Source: Deltaproteobacteria bacterium (GTDB lineage: Bacteria; Desulfobacterota; Desulfovibrionia; Desulfovibrionales; Desulfovibrionaceae). Taken from it: 64,000 bases of DNA. Both the position numbers and the translations under genes were made by a program. Below the pieces are notes generated by a model. That model did no database searches and was not told the origin of the DNA. It saw only the letters and a list, made by a program, of their open reading frames with translations. Where the stretch lies: assembly GCA_031285295.1 (NCBI GenBank), contig JAITWK010000037.1:53219-117218 (forward strand), in the 5' to 3' direction. Below, piece by piece: positions 52,887-62,597 of the stretch. Every line of letters begins with the position of its first letter. Position 1 is the first letter of the stretch.

Positions 52887-55205
52887 CTACCGATGGCGGC
52901 GATACCCCGGCGGAAGCTTGGCTGTGGAAGTCAGAATCTTGCCCAGGTAATGATTGATATGCACCTGCCCGTTCACCGCCCAGCCGGAAGCCTCAAGCAG
53001 GGGGCCAAGAGCGCGCTGGCGCAGCTTGAGCCAGGCCAGCAGCATGGACGGGCCGGAAATAAGCAGGAACAACCCCAGAAAAACCAAAGGCACCTGCCAC
53101 CATTGCAGGGCAAAAAGCGCCTGCATGATGCTGGCCACAGCAGTGCCGATAGCGCCTATGGCCAGCCCCACAGCCGCAAAAATGCCTACGCTGCGGCCAA
53201 TATCGAACTTGGCTGGCGCTGCGGCAACAGCCGCCCCTCCGGTTGCTGTGGCCGGCGCGGTGGCTGCCGCTGTGGCTGCATCCAGCTTCTGCCCGGCCAT
53301 GGCGGTCAGCTCGGCATCCCGGCTACCGGCAAATTTGTTGATCTGCTCGCCAATCATACGCGCAAAACGGCGGTAAGGGTCAAAAATCGCCTGACGCAGA
53401 CTGATCGGGTTGGCGGATATTTTTACCACCGTGGCGTCCCAATCGCGCCCCTGGTTATCTATGAATACTCCATTGCGGTTATCCATGAGTAATTCGGACC
53501 TACCGGCTGTAACTGCGGCCACGATACCGCGTTTTTCCGTTGGTGCGGCAGCCCCGCCGGGCGCGGTTCTGCGCGTGCATTCGCAATAAACCAGAAACAG
53601 GCGGCTGAAAGCGGCCAGATTGGTATGTTTGCCTACATCCTGCACTGGCAGGCAAAGCGAGCAACTGCGGCCATCCAGATAAAGGGTTCCGGCCTGAAAA
53701 GCGGCCCGGACTACCGGATCATAAAAATCGACAAACGAAACAAAATTCGTCAACAGCCGGTACAGATGATTATTGTAAAGCATGATCCGCTCCACCTCGG
53801 CAATATCCAAAGCAGAGGCCGGAATAGCCGCGTCATGCTCCGCCAGCTTTAAAAAGGCTTGCAGCGCTCCGCTTTTAAGCGCTTCGTCCTTCAGCAGCGA
53901 GACATCTTTGGCTAGCGGGAATTTTTTTGAAGGTTCCGCGTCCTGGCCTAGCGCCTCTTCTTGTCTGAGCGCTTCGCCGGGTCTGAGCGCTTCGCCGGGC
54001 CTGAGCGCTTCGCCATTTCCTGACTTTACGCCCGGTCCAAGCAGCTCCGTAAGCCGCGCCTCGCCCAAAGCGTCCGGGTCCGCCGTGGGCCCGGCCTCAA
54101 GTTCGGTCGCAAGCGGCGTGACCGGAACCGGTTTACGGCCAAGAGCCTCGCCGTAAGCCGCAAAGCAGGCTTTGACCTGCCGCCAGTTATCCCGGCTCAG
54201 TTCATCCGGATTATCCAGCAGCGGCGCTATAATGACGGAGAAACGCTCCAGGCGTTCGCGCCACTCCGGGTTCAGCCCCCGGCGCAAATTAAGCGGGGCG
54301 TCCGCCTCCACGCGGGCCAGGGGCAATTCGGCCAGAGCCGGACCGGACAACAGCCCGCGTTCGGCGAGGCCAGGCAGCTGGCCGTGCTCGGTTAGTCCGG
54401 ACAACTGGCCGCGCTCGGCCAGGACAATGAATTTTTCATCCACATTCAGCGATTCGCGGGCCTGCGGCGCGTAGGCGGCCAGTTCGGCCCGCAGAAAATA
54501 GTCGTCAATTTTGCCTTCAAGCTCCTGAAGCAGGGGCCAGCCCGCAGCCAGATCAATGGCCAGCGGGTTGTCCAGGCCAGCCACTTCCTCTTTCCAGGCC
54601 CGCCAATCCTCAAGCGTACGGATAAAAGCCTCGGCAATGGCCTGATTGATGCCAAGGCCGCCGCCAGCGTCCCGCACACCGCCGATTATTGCCAGAGCGT
54701 CCTCAATAAAGGCATTGACCGACTCTTCAAGATCCGGGCGCGGTGGCAGTATGCCATCGCCGTTAAAAAGGTTGGCCGCCGCGCCAGCCACGCATTGATC
54801 GATATCGTCACGGGTAAGGCCCTGCTCCGAGTCCTTGCCCAGGCCAGCCAGCATGGCGCGGCCCGTGGCGATCAGACGCGCACCGTCCGGCGTGCTTTCG
54901 TCCAGATCGTCCAGATGCAGCACCGCGCGGCCTTCGGTCAGGCGGGCCGGATCTTTCAGGCGGGCAGCCGCCCACTGTACCGCCGCCACCACCTCTGGAA
55001 TACGGATGCGGCCATCCTGATCCGTATCAATCAATTCCAGGGTGCGGGAGTCAAACTCCAGGCCGGAAGTAGGGCAACTTAGGGCCACCCACAGCTTGGG
55101 GTCCAGTTCGCCTATATGCCTGAAGTCATCGGCGCTTGAAAGCAGCGCCTGATCCAGACCGCCCAGGCGGCGAAAAGTCCATTTATGTCCGGTAGTCTTA
55201 TTCAT
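52887..55205 (-). CDS. Large EF-hand protein with C-terminal membrane anchor, unknown
   Basis: I do not recognise this 772-residue protein as a named family. An EF-hand calcium loop DTDQDGRIRIPE is near residue 59. A second degenerate loop follows (LDESTPDGARLI). A long helical middle contains two short repeat blocks: AERGQLSGLTEHGQLPGLAE near 258-290 and three copies of GEALRP near 400-420. The C-terminus has two hydrophobic segments (GIFAAVGLAIGAIGTAVASI and VPLVFLGLFLLISGPSMLLAWLKL). There is no signal peptide, so the topology is unclear. Calcium binding is inferred from the EF loop only. It stands alone between the YitT gene and the flagellar block. Confidence 0.75.
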   Translation of the reverse strand: MNKTTGHKWTFRRLGGLDQALLSSADDFRHIGELDPKLWVALSCPTSGLEFDSRTLELIDTDQDGRIRIPEVVAAVQWAAARLKDPARLTEGRAVLHLDDLDESTPDGARLIATGRAMLAGLGKDSEQGLTRDDIDQCVAGAAANLFNGDGILPPRPDLEESVNAFIEDALAIIGGVRDAGGGLGINQAIAEAFIRTLEDWRAWKEEVAGLDNPLAIDLAAGWPLLQELEGKIDDYFLRAELAAYAPQARESLNVDEKFIVLAERGQLSGLTEHGQLPGLAERGLLSGPALAELPLARVEADAPLNLRRGLNPEWRERLERFSVIIAPLLDNPDELSRDNWRQVKACFAAYGEALGRKPVPVTPLATELEAGPTADPDALGEARLTELLGPGVKSGNGEALRPGEALRPGEALRQEEALGQDAEPSKKFPLAKDVSLLKDEALKSGALQAFLKLAEHDAAIPASALDIAEVERIMLYNNHLYRLLTNFVSFVDFYDPVVRAAFQAGTLYLDGRSCSLCLPVQDVGKHTNLAAFSRLFLVYCECTRRTAPGGAAAPTEKRGIVAAVTAGRSELLMDNRNGVFIDNQGRDWDATVVKISANPISLRQAIFDPYRRFARMIGEQINKFAGSRDAELTAMAGQKLDAATAAATAPATATGGAAVAAAPAKFDIGRSVGIFAAVGLAIGAIGTAVASIMQALFALQWWQVPLVFLGLFLLISGPSMLLAWLKLRQRALGPLLEASGWAVNGQVHINHYLGKILTSTAKLPPGYRRHR

Positions 55206-55414
55206 AACGCAAACTCCGCAAGAAAAAATTAATAACAGTGCGTTTTATTTAACTCATTTCAAAATAAATCATATTATTTCACTATTGTTTTAGAATCATA
55301 TTCTTATCAACAGACTGCGCCTAAGCCAAGAAAAAAGGGTGACAAAACCTTGGCACTGGTAAAACAGACATTTAACTTTATGATATAATTATTTGAAATT
55401 AAACAATATTTTAT

Positions 55415-55432
55415 TTGGAACACATTTTGCTT
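55415..55432 (+). promoter_or_regulatory. Sigma-54 promoter of flgI
   Basis: TTGGAACACATTTTGCTT matches the -24/-12 pattern: GG at 55417-55418, ten bases, GC at 55429-55430. It lies 74 bases before the flgI ATG, and the region upstream is AT-rich with room for an activator. The rest of the 300-base spacer (55206-55505) shows no gene. Confidence 0.75.
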
Positions 55433-55505
55433 AACAAAGCGCAGCGCGCATAGTCATGGTTGGCATAGGCCAGGCGGCGCGGCAACATTTTTCGGGGAGT
55501 TCGAC

Positions 55506-56639
55506 ATGCTTAGAGTTACCAGTCAAAACAATAAAAAAAATTTGCGCCATCTGGCTTCCTGTGCCCTGGCCCTGCTGATTTGCCTTATGACCGCCGGAAC
55601 GGCTGACGCTGTGCGCATCAAGGATATCGCCAGCTTCGGCGGCGTGCGCGAAAACCAGCTTATCGGCTACGGCCTGGTAGTGGGCCTGCAAGGCACGGGT
55701 GACAAGAAGGACTCGGCCTTTACTATGCGCTCCATGGTCAGCATGCTGGAAAAGATGGGCGTTTCGGTGGACATCAAGCAGATGAAGCCAAAAAACGTGG
55801 CCGCCGTCATGGTTACGGCGCGTATGCCCATTTCCTCCAAGCCCGGATCGCGCATGGACGTTACAGTCTCTTCCCTTGGCGATTCCACCAGCCTGCTTGG
55901 CGGCGTGCTGCTGCAAACCCCGCTTAAAGGCGTTGACGGTAAAATTTACGCCCTGGCCCAGGGAGCCATGACCATCGGCGGCTTCAACATCGAAGGCGAC
56001 CAGGCCAATGCCATGAAGAACATCAGCACCGTTGGCGTAGTGCCGAACGGAGCCACCATCGAGCGCGGCGTTCCTTTTGAGTTCAACAGCATGGACAAGC
56101 TGACCCTGCATATGAACGCGCCGGATTTTTCCACCACCCAGCAGGTGGCCTCACGCCTGAACACCACTTTGGGCGGCAACTTCGCCCGGGCCGTGGATAT
56201 CAGCACGGTTGAAATGGACATCCCCAACGATTTCAAGGGCAATTTGGTACCGCTCATGGCTTCGATCGAAAATCTGGATATCACCCCGGACATGGCGGCC
56301 AAGGTGGTAGTTGACGAAAAAACCGGAACCATCGTGCTGGGCCGTGATGTGCGTATCTCGCGCGTGGCCGTAGCGCATGGCAATCTTGAAGTGATGGTGC
56401 AGGAAAATCTTCAGGTTTCCCAGCCCGGTCCCTTCAGCGGTGGCAACACTGTTGTAACACCCAATACGCAAATTGCCGGAGCCGAAGAGGCACGCCGCCT
56501 CAATATTCTGGAAGGCGCAACCTTGCAGGAATTGGTGGATGGCCTGAATTCCGTGGGTGCCAGCCCGCGCGACGTCATCTCCATCCTGCGTACCATCAAG
56601 GCGGCCGGGGCATTACACGCCAATCTGGAAGTTATTTAG
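55506..56639 (+). CDS. flgI: Flagellar P-ring protein FlgI
   Basis: This is the periplasmic ring that guides the flagellar rod (377 aa). A signal peptide ([23 protein letters not shown]) precedes the mature start [26 protein letters not shown], the hallmark of FlgI. Further segments are [28 protein letters not shown] and the C-terminal [23 protein letters not shown]. The sigma-54 promoter lies 74 bases upstream. flgH is not in the window, so this block starts with flgI. A palindromic repeat separates it from flgJ. Confidence 0.96.
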   Translation: MLRVTSQNNKKNLRHLASCALALLICLMTAGTADAVRIKDIASFGGVRENQLIGYGLVVGLQGTGDKKDSAFTMRSMVSMLEKMGVSVDIKQMKPKNVAAVMVTARMPISSKPGSRMDVTVSSLGDSTSLLGGVLLQTPLKGVDGKIYALAQGAMTIGGFNIEGDQANAMKNISTVGVVPNGATIERGVPFEFNSMDKLTLHMNAPDFSTTQQVASRLNTTLGGNFARAVDISTVEMDIPNDFKGNLVPLMASIENLDITPDMAAKVVVDEKTGTIVLGRDVRISRVAVAHGNLEVMVQENLQVSQPGPFSGGNTVVTPNTQIAGAEEARRLNILEGATLQELVDGLNSVGASPRDVISILRTIKAAGALHANLEVI

Positions 56640-56640
56640 A

Positions 56641-56768
56641 TGGAAGCGCTGATTTATTCCGTTTGAACTGCGTCAGACTACGATTTTCCTCCGGGGGAAG
56701 GCCCGAAGAGGCCGTCCCCCATCGTAAAATCTTGCCTTCCTTGTCAAACGAAAAACTTAGCGCTTCCA
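56641..56768. repeat. Divergent palindromic repeat between flgI and flgJ (family member H)
   Basis: The ends TGGAAGCGCTGATTTATTCC (56641) and, reverse-complemented from 56768, TGGAAGCGCTAAGTTTTTCG form a 128-bp palindrome. The inner CTGCGTCAGA and GACAAGGAAGGCAAG segments align with the arms of the copies at 51.7 and 60.6 kb, but the terminal bases and central core differ, so it is a separate subfamily. Confidence 0.6.
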
Positions 56769-56823
56769 AAATCTTGGATTAAAATGGGTATGTAGAGCAA
56801 GCGAGCGATAAGGAGTTTAAAAG

Positions 56824-57810
56824 ATGTCCGGTATCAACAGCAATATGTCCATAGACCCGTCCCTGGCCGTCAAAGAGGCCCAGGACCGCGAAATGGTGCG
56901 GCGCAAGATGGAAATTGACGCCCTGCGCAAGCGCATGACCCCGGAACAGGACCCCAAGGGCAAGCTGCGCGAGGCTTGCCAAGGCTTTGAAACCATTTTC
57001 ATCCAGAAGCTCTGGGAACAAATGCGCGCCAACGTACCCAAGGAAGGCTACCTGCATAGCCCGCAGGAAAGCATGTACCAATCCATGTACGACAACGAGT
57101 TTGCCAAAAAAATGGCTGAAGCTGGCGGCATCGGGCTGGGCGACATGCTGTATGAGCAGCTTTCGCAATCGCTGGGCGAAAGCAGCCGCAGCGCCACCCC
57201 GCGCGTCAATCCCCGGCTGCCCATTGTTTCGGCCTCCGGCTCGCCTTCCTCCATTAAGTACGCGGCTGGCCCGGAAGGAATGGGCGCTATTGACGGACAA
57301 AAAGGACGGCCCGCCAGCCTGCCGAGCGGCATCAAACCCTTATATGAAGACTTTGACGAAAACGCCGACCCGCAGCGCTTTGCCCTGCCCGGCCGGGGCG
57401 GCAACCCCAGCGAATATGCCACCATGGATATCGGCCAGCACCGCCCCCTGAGCGTGCGGCAGGCCATGGCGGCGGCGGAATACAACGCCAGCCGGACCGG
57501 GGCTGATGCCCAAACCTTCACGGCAACGCAGACTGGCGCGGTACCCCCGGCAGCCACGGCGGCGCAGGCTGGTGCCACGAATTTGACGCCCGGCGGATAT
57601 CTGGATTTTGAAACGTTGAGCCATGACGCGTTACAGCAGGAAAGCTTGAAGCCGGAAGGCCAGAGCTACGCCCCCACAAACCGTCCGCTCGGCTCTGCCT
57701 CCATACTCAGCCCGGAAGAAACACGCATTTTGCAGGAAGCTCTGCGTGAAAACTCCGGAACTGCAGGGGTTGCCGTAAATGACGCCACTGACGAAGGCCG
57801 GAACATCTGA
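56824..57810 (+). CDS. flgJ: Rod-binding protein FlgJ (no muramidase domain)
   Basis: This is a flagellar rod assembly protein (328 aa). The N-terminal rod-binding domain (about residues 40-120) has LREACQGFETIFIQKLWEQM, then YQSMYDNEFAKKMAEAGGIGLGDMLYEQL. The remaining 200 residues are low-complexity, rich in Pro, Ala, Gly and Ser, with no glucosaminidase catalytic motif. As in many Deltaproteobacteria, the peptidoglycan hydrolase must come from another gene; the M23 peptidase at 17.2 kb is one possibility, unproven. A weak ribosome site lies before the ATG (AAGGAG, 56810s). Confidence 0.85.
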   Translation: MSGINSNMSIDPSLAVKEAQDREMVRRKMEIDALRKRMTPEQDPKGKLREACQGFETIFIQKLWEQMRANVPKEGYLHSPQESMYQSMYDNEFAKKMAEAGGIGLGDMLYEQLSQSLGESSRSATPRVNPRLPIVSASGSPSSIKYAAGPEGMGAIDGQKGRPASLPSGIKPLYEDFDENADPQRFALPGRGGNPSEYATMDIGQHRPLSVRQAMAAAEYNASRTGADAQTFTATQTGAVPPAATAAQAGATNLTPGGYLDFETLSHDALQQESLKPEGQSYAPTNRPLGSASILSPEETRILQEALRENSGTAGVAVNDATDEGRNI

Positions 57811-57830
57811 CAAAATTTTTAACAAAAAAC

Positions 57831-57847
57831 TGGTATATATTTTGCAT
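57831..57847 (+). promoter_or_regulatory. Sigma-54 promoter of flgN-flgK
   Basis: TGGTATATATTTTGCAT matches the -24/-12 pattern with GG at 57832-57833, ten bases, GC at 57844-57845. It lies 79 bases before the flgN ATG, a spacing like that before flgI. Confidence 0.75.
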
Positions 57848-57925
57848 AAATCTTGTCAGCCACGGAACAAGCTTCCAGGCTTGAAAGCATAAAACACAAT
57901 CAGAATAAAATACGCCGGAGCCATT

Positions 57926-58390
57926 ATGTTCGCGCAAATACTCGGAAACCTCACCCGCCAGGCCAAAGCCCTTGAACTGCTGGAACAGTTGCAGCTGGAA
58001 GAGCACGAGCTTTTGCTTGCGCGTGATACCGAAGCCATCAGCAGCCTTGAATTTTCCATTCACGAACTGCTGCGCCAGATTGCCGTTGAGCGCGAAGAAC
58101 TCCGAGGCGAAATGCAGGGCACCAGGGTGCTGGAATATGCCGGGATGCTGCCTGACGAGGACGGGGACAAGGTGCGCGAACAATATCAGGCCATCGACAA
58201 TGCCGAACAGCGCTGCGCCCGCCAGGCGGAAGAAAACACCGCCCTTTCGCTCACCCTGCTCGATCAGAGCCAGGGCCTGATGGATTACCTTTATGAACAG
58301 GTGCAGCCCAAGCAGGAATTCGTATACGGAGCCAGAGGCAGCTACACCAACAAGCGGCCACAGGCGGCCATCATTAACGGGAGGCTGTAA
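57926..58390 (+). CDS. flgN: FlgN-like flagellar export chaperone
   Basis: This is a predicted chaperone for the hook-filament proteins FlgK and FlgL (154 aa). It is an almost wholly alpha-helical, heptad-rich protein (LTRQAKALELLEQLQLEEHELLLARD ... LEFSIHELLRQIAVEREELRGEMQG), typical of FlgN, with a short basic C-terminal tail (GARGSYTNKRPQAAIINGRL). Its stop overlaps the flgK start by one base (TAATG), strongly coupling chaperone and client. A sigma-54 promoter lies 79 bases upstream. Confidence 0.82.
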   Translation: MFAQILGNLTRQAKALELLEQLQLEEHELLLARDTEAISSLEFSIHELLRQIAVEREELRGEMQGTRVLEYAGMLPDEDGDKVREQYQAIDNAEQRCARQAEENTALSLTLLDQSQGLMDYLYEQVQPKQEFVYGARGSYTNKRPQAAIINGRL

Positions 58391-60543
58391 TGGCCAGCAG
58401 TCTCAATGCTCTGCTCGGTATCGGCAACGGGGCGCTCACCGCTTCGCAGGCCGCCTTGCAGACTACGGGCAACAACGTTTCCAACGTTAACACGCCCGGT
58501 TACTCGCGCCAGAACGTGCGCTTTGAAGCCAACTGGGCTCTCGACCATTACGCCGGTCAGATGGGCCAGGGCGTCAGGGCCGCTGAAGTGCTGCGCAACT
58601 TCGACAAGTTTGTTGAACGCAGTTACCTGAACAAATTTTCCGAGCAAAACCGCTGGACGGCCATGGCCTCCCAGATGAGCCGCGTGGAATCGATTTTTAA
58701 CGAATCCACCGGCGTTGGCATCTCTTCGGGCTTGCAGGATTTTTACAAAGCCTGGGAAAAACTTTCCCAGTTCCCGGACGATTTGGCCGCGCGTCAGGCG
58801 CTGATCGGCAAAAGCCAGAGCCTGACCGAAATCATACGCGGTGCCAGCACCAACATGAGCGCCATCTATGACCGGGTTGACGGCATGGTTACCCAGCAGG
58901 TGGCGCAGGCCAATATCCTGATGAAGGAAATTGCCGAGCTGAACCGCCAGATCAACATGCACAGCATCCCCGGCCAGAACAACCCCAACACCCTGATGGA
59001 CACACGCGACCAAAAGGTGCGCGAACTTTCGGCCCTTATTGACGTTGATGTTATCGACAAGGGCGAGGGCAACTACATTGTCAACACCAAGGCCGGGCAT
59101 ACTCTGGTTGACGGCACCACCAGCTTTGAGCTTTCATATGATGCCCCGCGCTATATCAAAAACCCGACGCCGACCAACACTTTTGAAGGCGAAGTTAATT
59201 TCAACGGTACTGACGGCTCAGAATACACCCTGGAATTTGTTACCGCTGGCACCGTGGCGGGCGAAGACGCCCAATTCAGGGTCTCCCTGGACGGCGGCAA
59301 AACCTGGGTTAAAGATGAAAACGGCAATGACAAGTTGTTCACCGCCCGCGCAACCGATGTTCAGGTAAAAGACCTGGGGATTTCCTTTAGTGAATTGGCC
59401 GGAACCGACCCTGATGATCCGGAAAACTCCTTTAACGTAGGTGACAGCTTCACTATTGTGCCCAAGTCCGCGCTGTACTGGGTACAGCCGACCATGGGCC
59501 CCATGCTGATTACGCCGCAAATGAACGCCAACGGCAGCGACAACACTACCCGCGCCATCGGCGGCGCCATTGCCGGCAACCTGATCTTCCGCGACTACCA
59601 GTACGCGGAAATCAACGACCAGTTCCACAAATTCACCGAAGAACTGATCTGGGAAGTAAACCGCCTGCACAGCCAGGGGGCCGGGCTGGAGCCGCTGCAA
59701 AACGTAATGGGCAGTTACGCTGTAAGCGATTCGTCCCTGGCCTTCGCAGCGGACAATAATGGGCTGTTCTGGAAAGATAAGCTCCAGAAAGGCAACTTTA
59801 CCCTCACCCTGTATGATAACGTAACCGGCAAAACCTTGCTGGACGCCTCCGGTTCGCAAGTGGCCCTGAATGTGAACTTTGACCCGGAAACCGACAGCCT
59901 GGACTCCCTGATCTCTCAGATCAACGGCTTGCAGGTCACGCTGGATAATGGGCCACCCCCCGTTACCGCGCCTGTGACCGATTATTTGAATGTTACCAAA
60001 AGCGCCGACAACCGCCTGCAAATCAGTTCCAAGAGCGGCTACTCCTTTGGAGTGGGCAACGACACCAGCGGCGTTTTGGCGGCGCTCGGCGTCAATACCT
60101 ATTTTACCGGCACAGGACCCGGCGATATCGCCGTACGCGAGGAAGTGGTACAGAACCACAACCTGATCAACGCCGGGCATATCAACGGCGCAAGCGAATC
60201 CAACGCGGGCGATTCCCAGACGGCGCGTGACATTGCCGCCCTGGCGAACAGCAAAATAAATTTCCTGAACTGGAACGGCACCAGCACCAACCAGAGCCTT
60301 GGCAATTATTACGGTACGCTGGTGGCCAACGTGGGTACCAAGGCCGCTGCCTCCAATTTCCAGCAGAAGTCAACCACCATAGCGGCCAGCGAACTTGATG
60401 ACCGGCAGAGCGAAGTGGCCGGGGTTAACCTGGACGAAGAAATGTCCAACCTGATCAAGTACCAGTCCTCTTACAAGGCTGCGGCCAAGCTGATTACCAC
60501 GGCTGACCAGATGTTGCAGACCCTGCTTTCGATCAAGCAGTAG
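58390..60543 (+). CDS. flgK: Hook-associated protein 1, FlgK
   Basis: This is the hook-filament junction protein (717 aa). The N-terminal D0/D1 region is SLNALLGIGNGALTASQAAL, QTTGNNVSNVNTPGYSRQ, and the C-terminus is GVNLDEEMSNLIKYQSSYKAAAKLITTADQMLQTLL, both diagnostic. The central domain (about 200-590) is variable, beta-rich and carries an insertion. The start is coupled to flgN. Secreted by the flagellar type III pathway, it has no signal peptide. A long palindromic repeat separates it from flgL. Confidence 0.96.
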   Translation: MASSLNALLGIGNGALTASQAALQTTGNNVSNVNTPGYSRQNVRFEANWALDHYAGQMGQGVRAAEVLRNFDKFVERSYLNKFSEQNRWTAMASQMSRVESIFNESTGVGISSGLQDFYKAWEKLSQFPDDLAARQALIGKSQSLTEIIRGASTNMSAIYDRVDGMVTQQVAQANILMKEIAELNRQINMHSIPGQNNPNTLMDTRDQKVRELSALIDVDVIDKGEGNYIVNTKAGHTLVDGTTSFELSYDAPRYIKNPTPTNTFEGEVNFNGTDGSEYTLEFVTAGTVAGEDAQFRVSLDGGKTWVKDENGNDKLFTARATDVQVKDLGISFSELAGTDPDDPENSFNVGDSFTIVPKSALYWVQPTMGPMLITPQMNANGSDNTTRAIGGAIAGNLIFRDYQYAEINDQFHKFTEELIWEVNRLHSQGAGLEPLQNVMGSYAVSDSSLAFAADNNGLFWKDKLQKGNFTLTLYDNVTGKTLLDASGSQVALNVNFDPETDSLDSLISQINGLQVTLDNGPPPVTAPVTDYLNVTKSADNRLQISSKSGYSFGVGNDTSGVLAALGVNTYFTGTGPGDIAVREEVVQNHNLINAGHINGASESNAGDSQTARDIAALANSKINFLNWNGTSTNQSLGNYYGTLVANVGTKAAASNFQQKSTTIAASELDDRQSEVAGVNLDEEMSNLIKYQSSYKAAAKLITTADQMLQTLLSIKQ

Positions 60544-60570
60544 CAACGTATTCATGTCTGCGCAAACTAA

Positions 60571-60694
60571 TAGTGCCTAAGTTTGCCGTCAGACGAGGAA
60601 GGCGAGTTTTTTGCGAAGGGAGTGTACTCTTCTCGTACTCGACCGGAGCAAAAAAACGAAGCCTGACAAAGTATCACGGCAAAATCAGGCACTA
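60571..60694. repeat. Long palindromic repeat between flgK and flgL (family member A)
   Basis: The ends TAGTGCCTAAGTTTGCCGT (60571) and, reverse-complemented from 60694, TAGTGCCTGATTTTGCCGT bound a 124-bp palindrome. The core GGGAGTGTACTCTTCTCGTA then CTCGAC is at 60618-60643. A long frame running into flgL from 60611 reads through it and is not coding. Confidence 0.78.
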
Positions 60695-60709
60695 GGCAAG
60701 GAGCAGATT

Positions 60710-62284
60710 ATGGCCATACGCGTTTCCCAGCGCCAAATCTTCGCCAACATGATTGGCGGCATGAACGGCAGCCTGACCACCCTGATGGACTTGCATGCGC
60801 AGGACACCAGCCAGAAAAAGGTGAACAAGCCCTCGGATGATCCTTACGCTGCGGCCCAAATTTTGGCCTCCAACAACACTTTGGCTTCTATTAGGCAATA
60901 TAAGGATAACCTTTCCATGGCCCGTGGCTGGATCAGCCAGGCCGATAACGCGCTCTCCCTGGTGGATGAAGAGCTGGTCGCGCTGCAAACCATTTTGCAG
61001 CAGGGGGCCACAACCGAACTTACCCCCGACCAGCGCCGGGCCCTGGGTACGCGGGCGCGCTCGATTCTGGATCAGCTTATTTCCTACGCCAATACCCCCT
61101 TCAGCGGGCGCTCCATTTTCGCCGGACACAAAACCGACGGCAACGCCTACGAGCGTGTACCCAGTGCGCACTTCAAGGATCCAAACCTTTCCGATGTCAA
61201 GTTCAAGACTACCGGCAACAACGAAACCCACGCTGTCATCCAGTTCACCGAAGATGGCACCCTGACTACCGATGCTGACGGCAACCTTACAGGCAGCAAT
61301 CCCGCCTTCCGCTACAGCCTGGATGGCGGCAAAAACTGGCTGGACGGCTCCTGGGAAACAGACCCCAGCGGCCAGCCAATTATGCGAGCCGGGCCAGTCA
61401 CCTTGCAGCCGCTCGTTAGCGAAGCCGCCACCACCGTGGACATCACTGCCGTTGATACGACCAACGAGCATGAAAACGGCAACGGCATTGCTGGCGATCC
61501 GCATGAATACGTCAACGGCACCTGGATTTACGTCAGCCCCAGCGCCCAGTACATGGGCGACACCAACGATGCTACGGTTACGCAGGTTTACCCGGTTGCC
61601 GTCGGTGCGCCAAATGTTGCTGGCATTCAGGGTAAATTCAATCATGATGTGGCCGTGCGTGTAGATGATGTGGACGGCTCGACCATTACTTATTCTTACA
61701 GTCTGGATAATGGCGGTACCTGGGTTGAAGGCAACACCTCCGACACCCTGGATCTGCATGTGCCGGGCGGCGTGCTTACGCTGGGCGCAGCCCCTCGTAC
61801 CGATGATCAGTTCGTCATCCGACCCTACAAGGCCGACATTGAAATGAACATTGGCAATAATGCCAGCATTGTGGTCAATAACGTGGGTCTGAACGCTTTC
61901 GGCGGCCTTTATGAAGCGCCTTTCTCCGAGGATGGAGCCCAGCCGGTTGAAGGCCCCAACATGTTCGAGTTGGTAAGCCGGGCCATTTCCGCCTTTGAAT
62001 CCAACAGCCAGCAGGGCTGTCAGGAAGTGCTGGGCGAACTCAAGGATGTCATGGGGCATGTGGTCAACTTCCGCACCATGGCCGGGTCCAGAATCAACCG
62101 CATCGAATCCATCGGTCAGCAGCTTGAATACCTGGAATATGACGAAAGCGACCACCTGAGCGCTCTGGAAGACGCGGATCTTTCCGAACTGCTCAGCAAA
62201 ATCTCGGCCCAGCAACTGGCCTACAACAGCATCCTCAAGACTTCGTCCATGATCATGCAGATGAGCTTGATGAACTTCCTGTAA
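60710..62284 (+). CDS. flgL: Hook-associated protein 3, FlgL
   Basis: This is the second hook-filament junction protein (524 aa, long for FlgL because of a beta-rich central region about 180-410). The ATG at 60710 has AAGGAG 6 bases upstream and starts MAIRVSQRQIFANMIGGMNGSLT. The flagellin-like N-terminus includes QKKVNKPSDDPYAAAQIL and ALSLVDEELVALQTILQQ. The C-terminus is LSALEDADLSELLSKISAQQLAYNSILKTSS, all typical. csrA and fliW follow, linking assembly to post-transcriptional control of flagellin. Confidence 0.95.
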   Translation: MAIRVSQRQIFANMIGGMNGSLTTLMDLHAQDTSQKKVNKPSDDPYAAAQILASNNTLASIRQYKDNLSMARGWISQADNALSLVDEELVALQTILQQGATTELTPDQRRALGTRARSILDQLISYANTPFSGRSIFAGHKTDGNAYERVPSAHFKDPNLSDVKFKTTGNNETHAVIQFTEDGTLTTDADGNLTGSNPAFRYSLDGGKNWLDGSWETDPSGQPIMRAGPVTLQPLVSEAATTVDITAVDTTNEHENGNGIAGDPHEYVNGTWIYVSPSAQYMGDTNDATVTQVYPVAVGAPNVAGIQGKFNHDVAVRVDDVDGSTITYSYSLDNGGTWVEGNTSDTLDLHVPGGVLTLGAAPRTDDQFVIRPYKADIEMNIGNNASIVVNNVGLNAFGGLYEAPFSEDGAQPVEGPNMFELVSRAISAFESNSQQGCQEVLGELKDVMGHVVNFRTMAGSRINRIESIGQQLEYLEYDESDHLSALEDADLSELLSKISAQQLAYNSILKTSSMIMQMSLMNFL

Positions 62285-62363
62285 CAGGTTATCAAAAAGA
62301 TAACTGCAATTTGAAGCTGAAGCATATAAAAATGAAGACCGAACATATGAACAGGAACAACAA

Positions 62364-62597
62364 ATGTTAATACTTTCCCGCCGGGCGGGTGAAAGTCTGC
62401 ACATTGGAGATCACATCAAGATAACGATCTTCAGCATTCAGGGTAAACAGGTCAAGCTCGGCATTGATGTGCCAGCCGACACCCTGGTTTACCGTGAAGA
62501 AGTTTATCTGCGCATCAAAGATGAAAACACCAGGGCCATTCAGGCCAGCAATCTAGATCTAATCGCGGCGGCGAACATATGGCAGAAAAAAATTTAA
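62364..62597 (+). CDS. csrA: Carbon storage regulator CsrA
   Basis: This RNA-binding translational repressor has 77 aa. It starts [20 protein letters not shown], the family start, with the R44-equivalent region [19 protein letters not shown]. Its 3' end overlaps fliW by 19 bases, the common pairing in flagellated bacteria. CsrA blocks flagellin translation until FliW binds it. A GTTATC-AAAAA-GATAAC hairpin lies between flgL and csrA. Confidence 0.96.
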   Translation: MLILSRRAGESLHIGDHIKITIFSIQGKQVKLGIDVPADTLVYREEVYLRIKDENTRAIQASNLDLIAAANIWQKKI

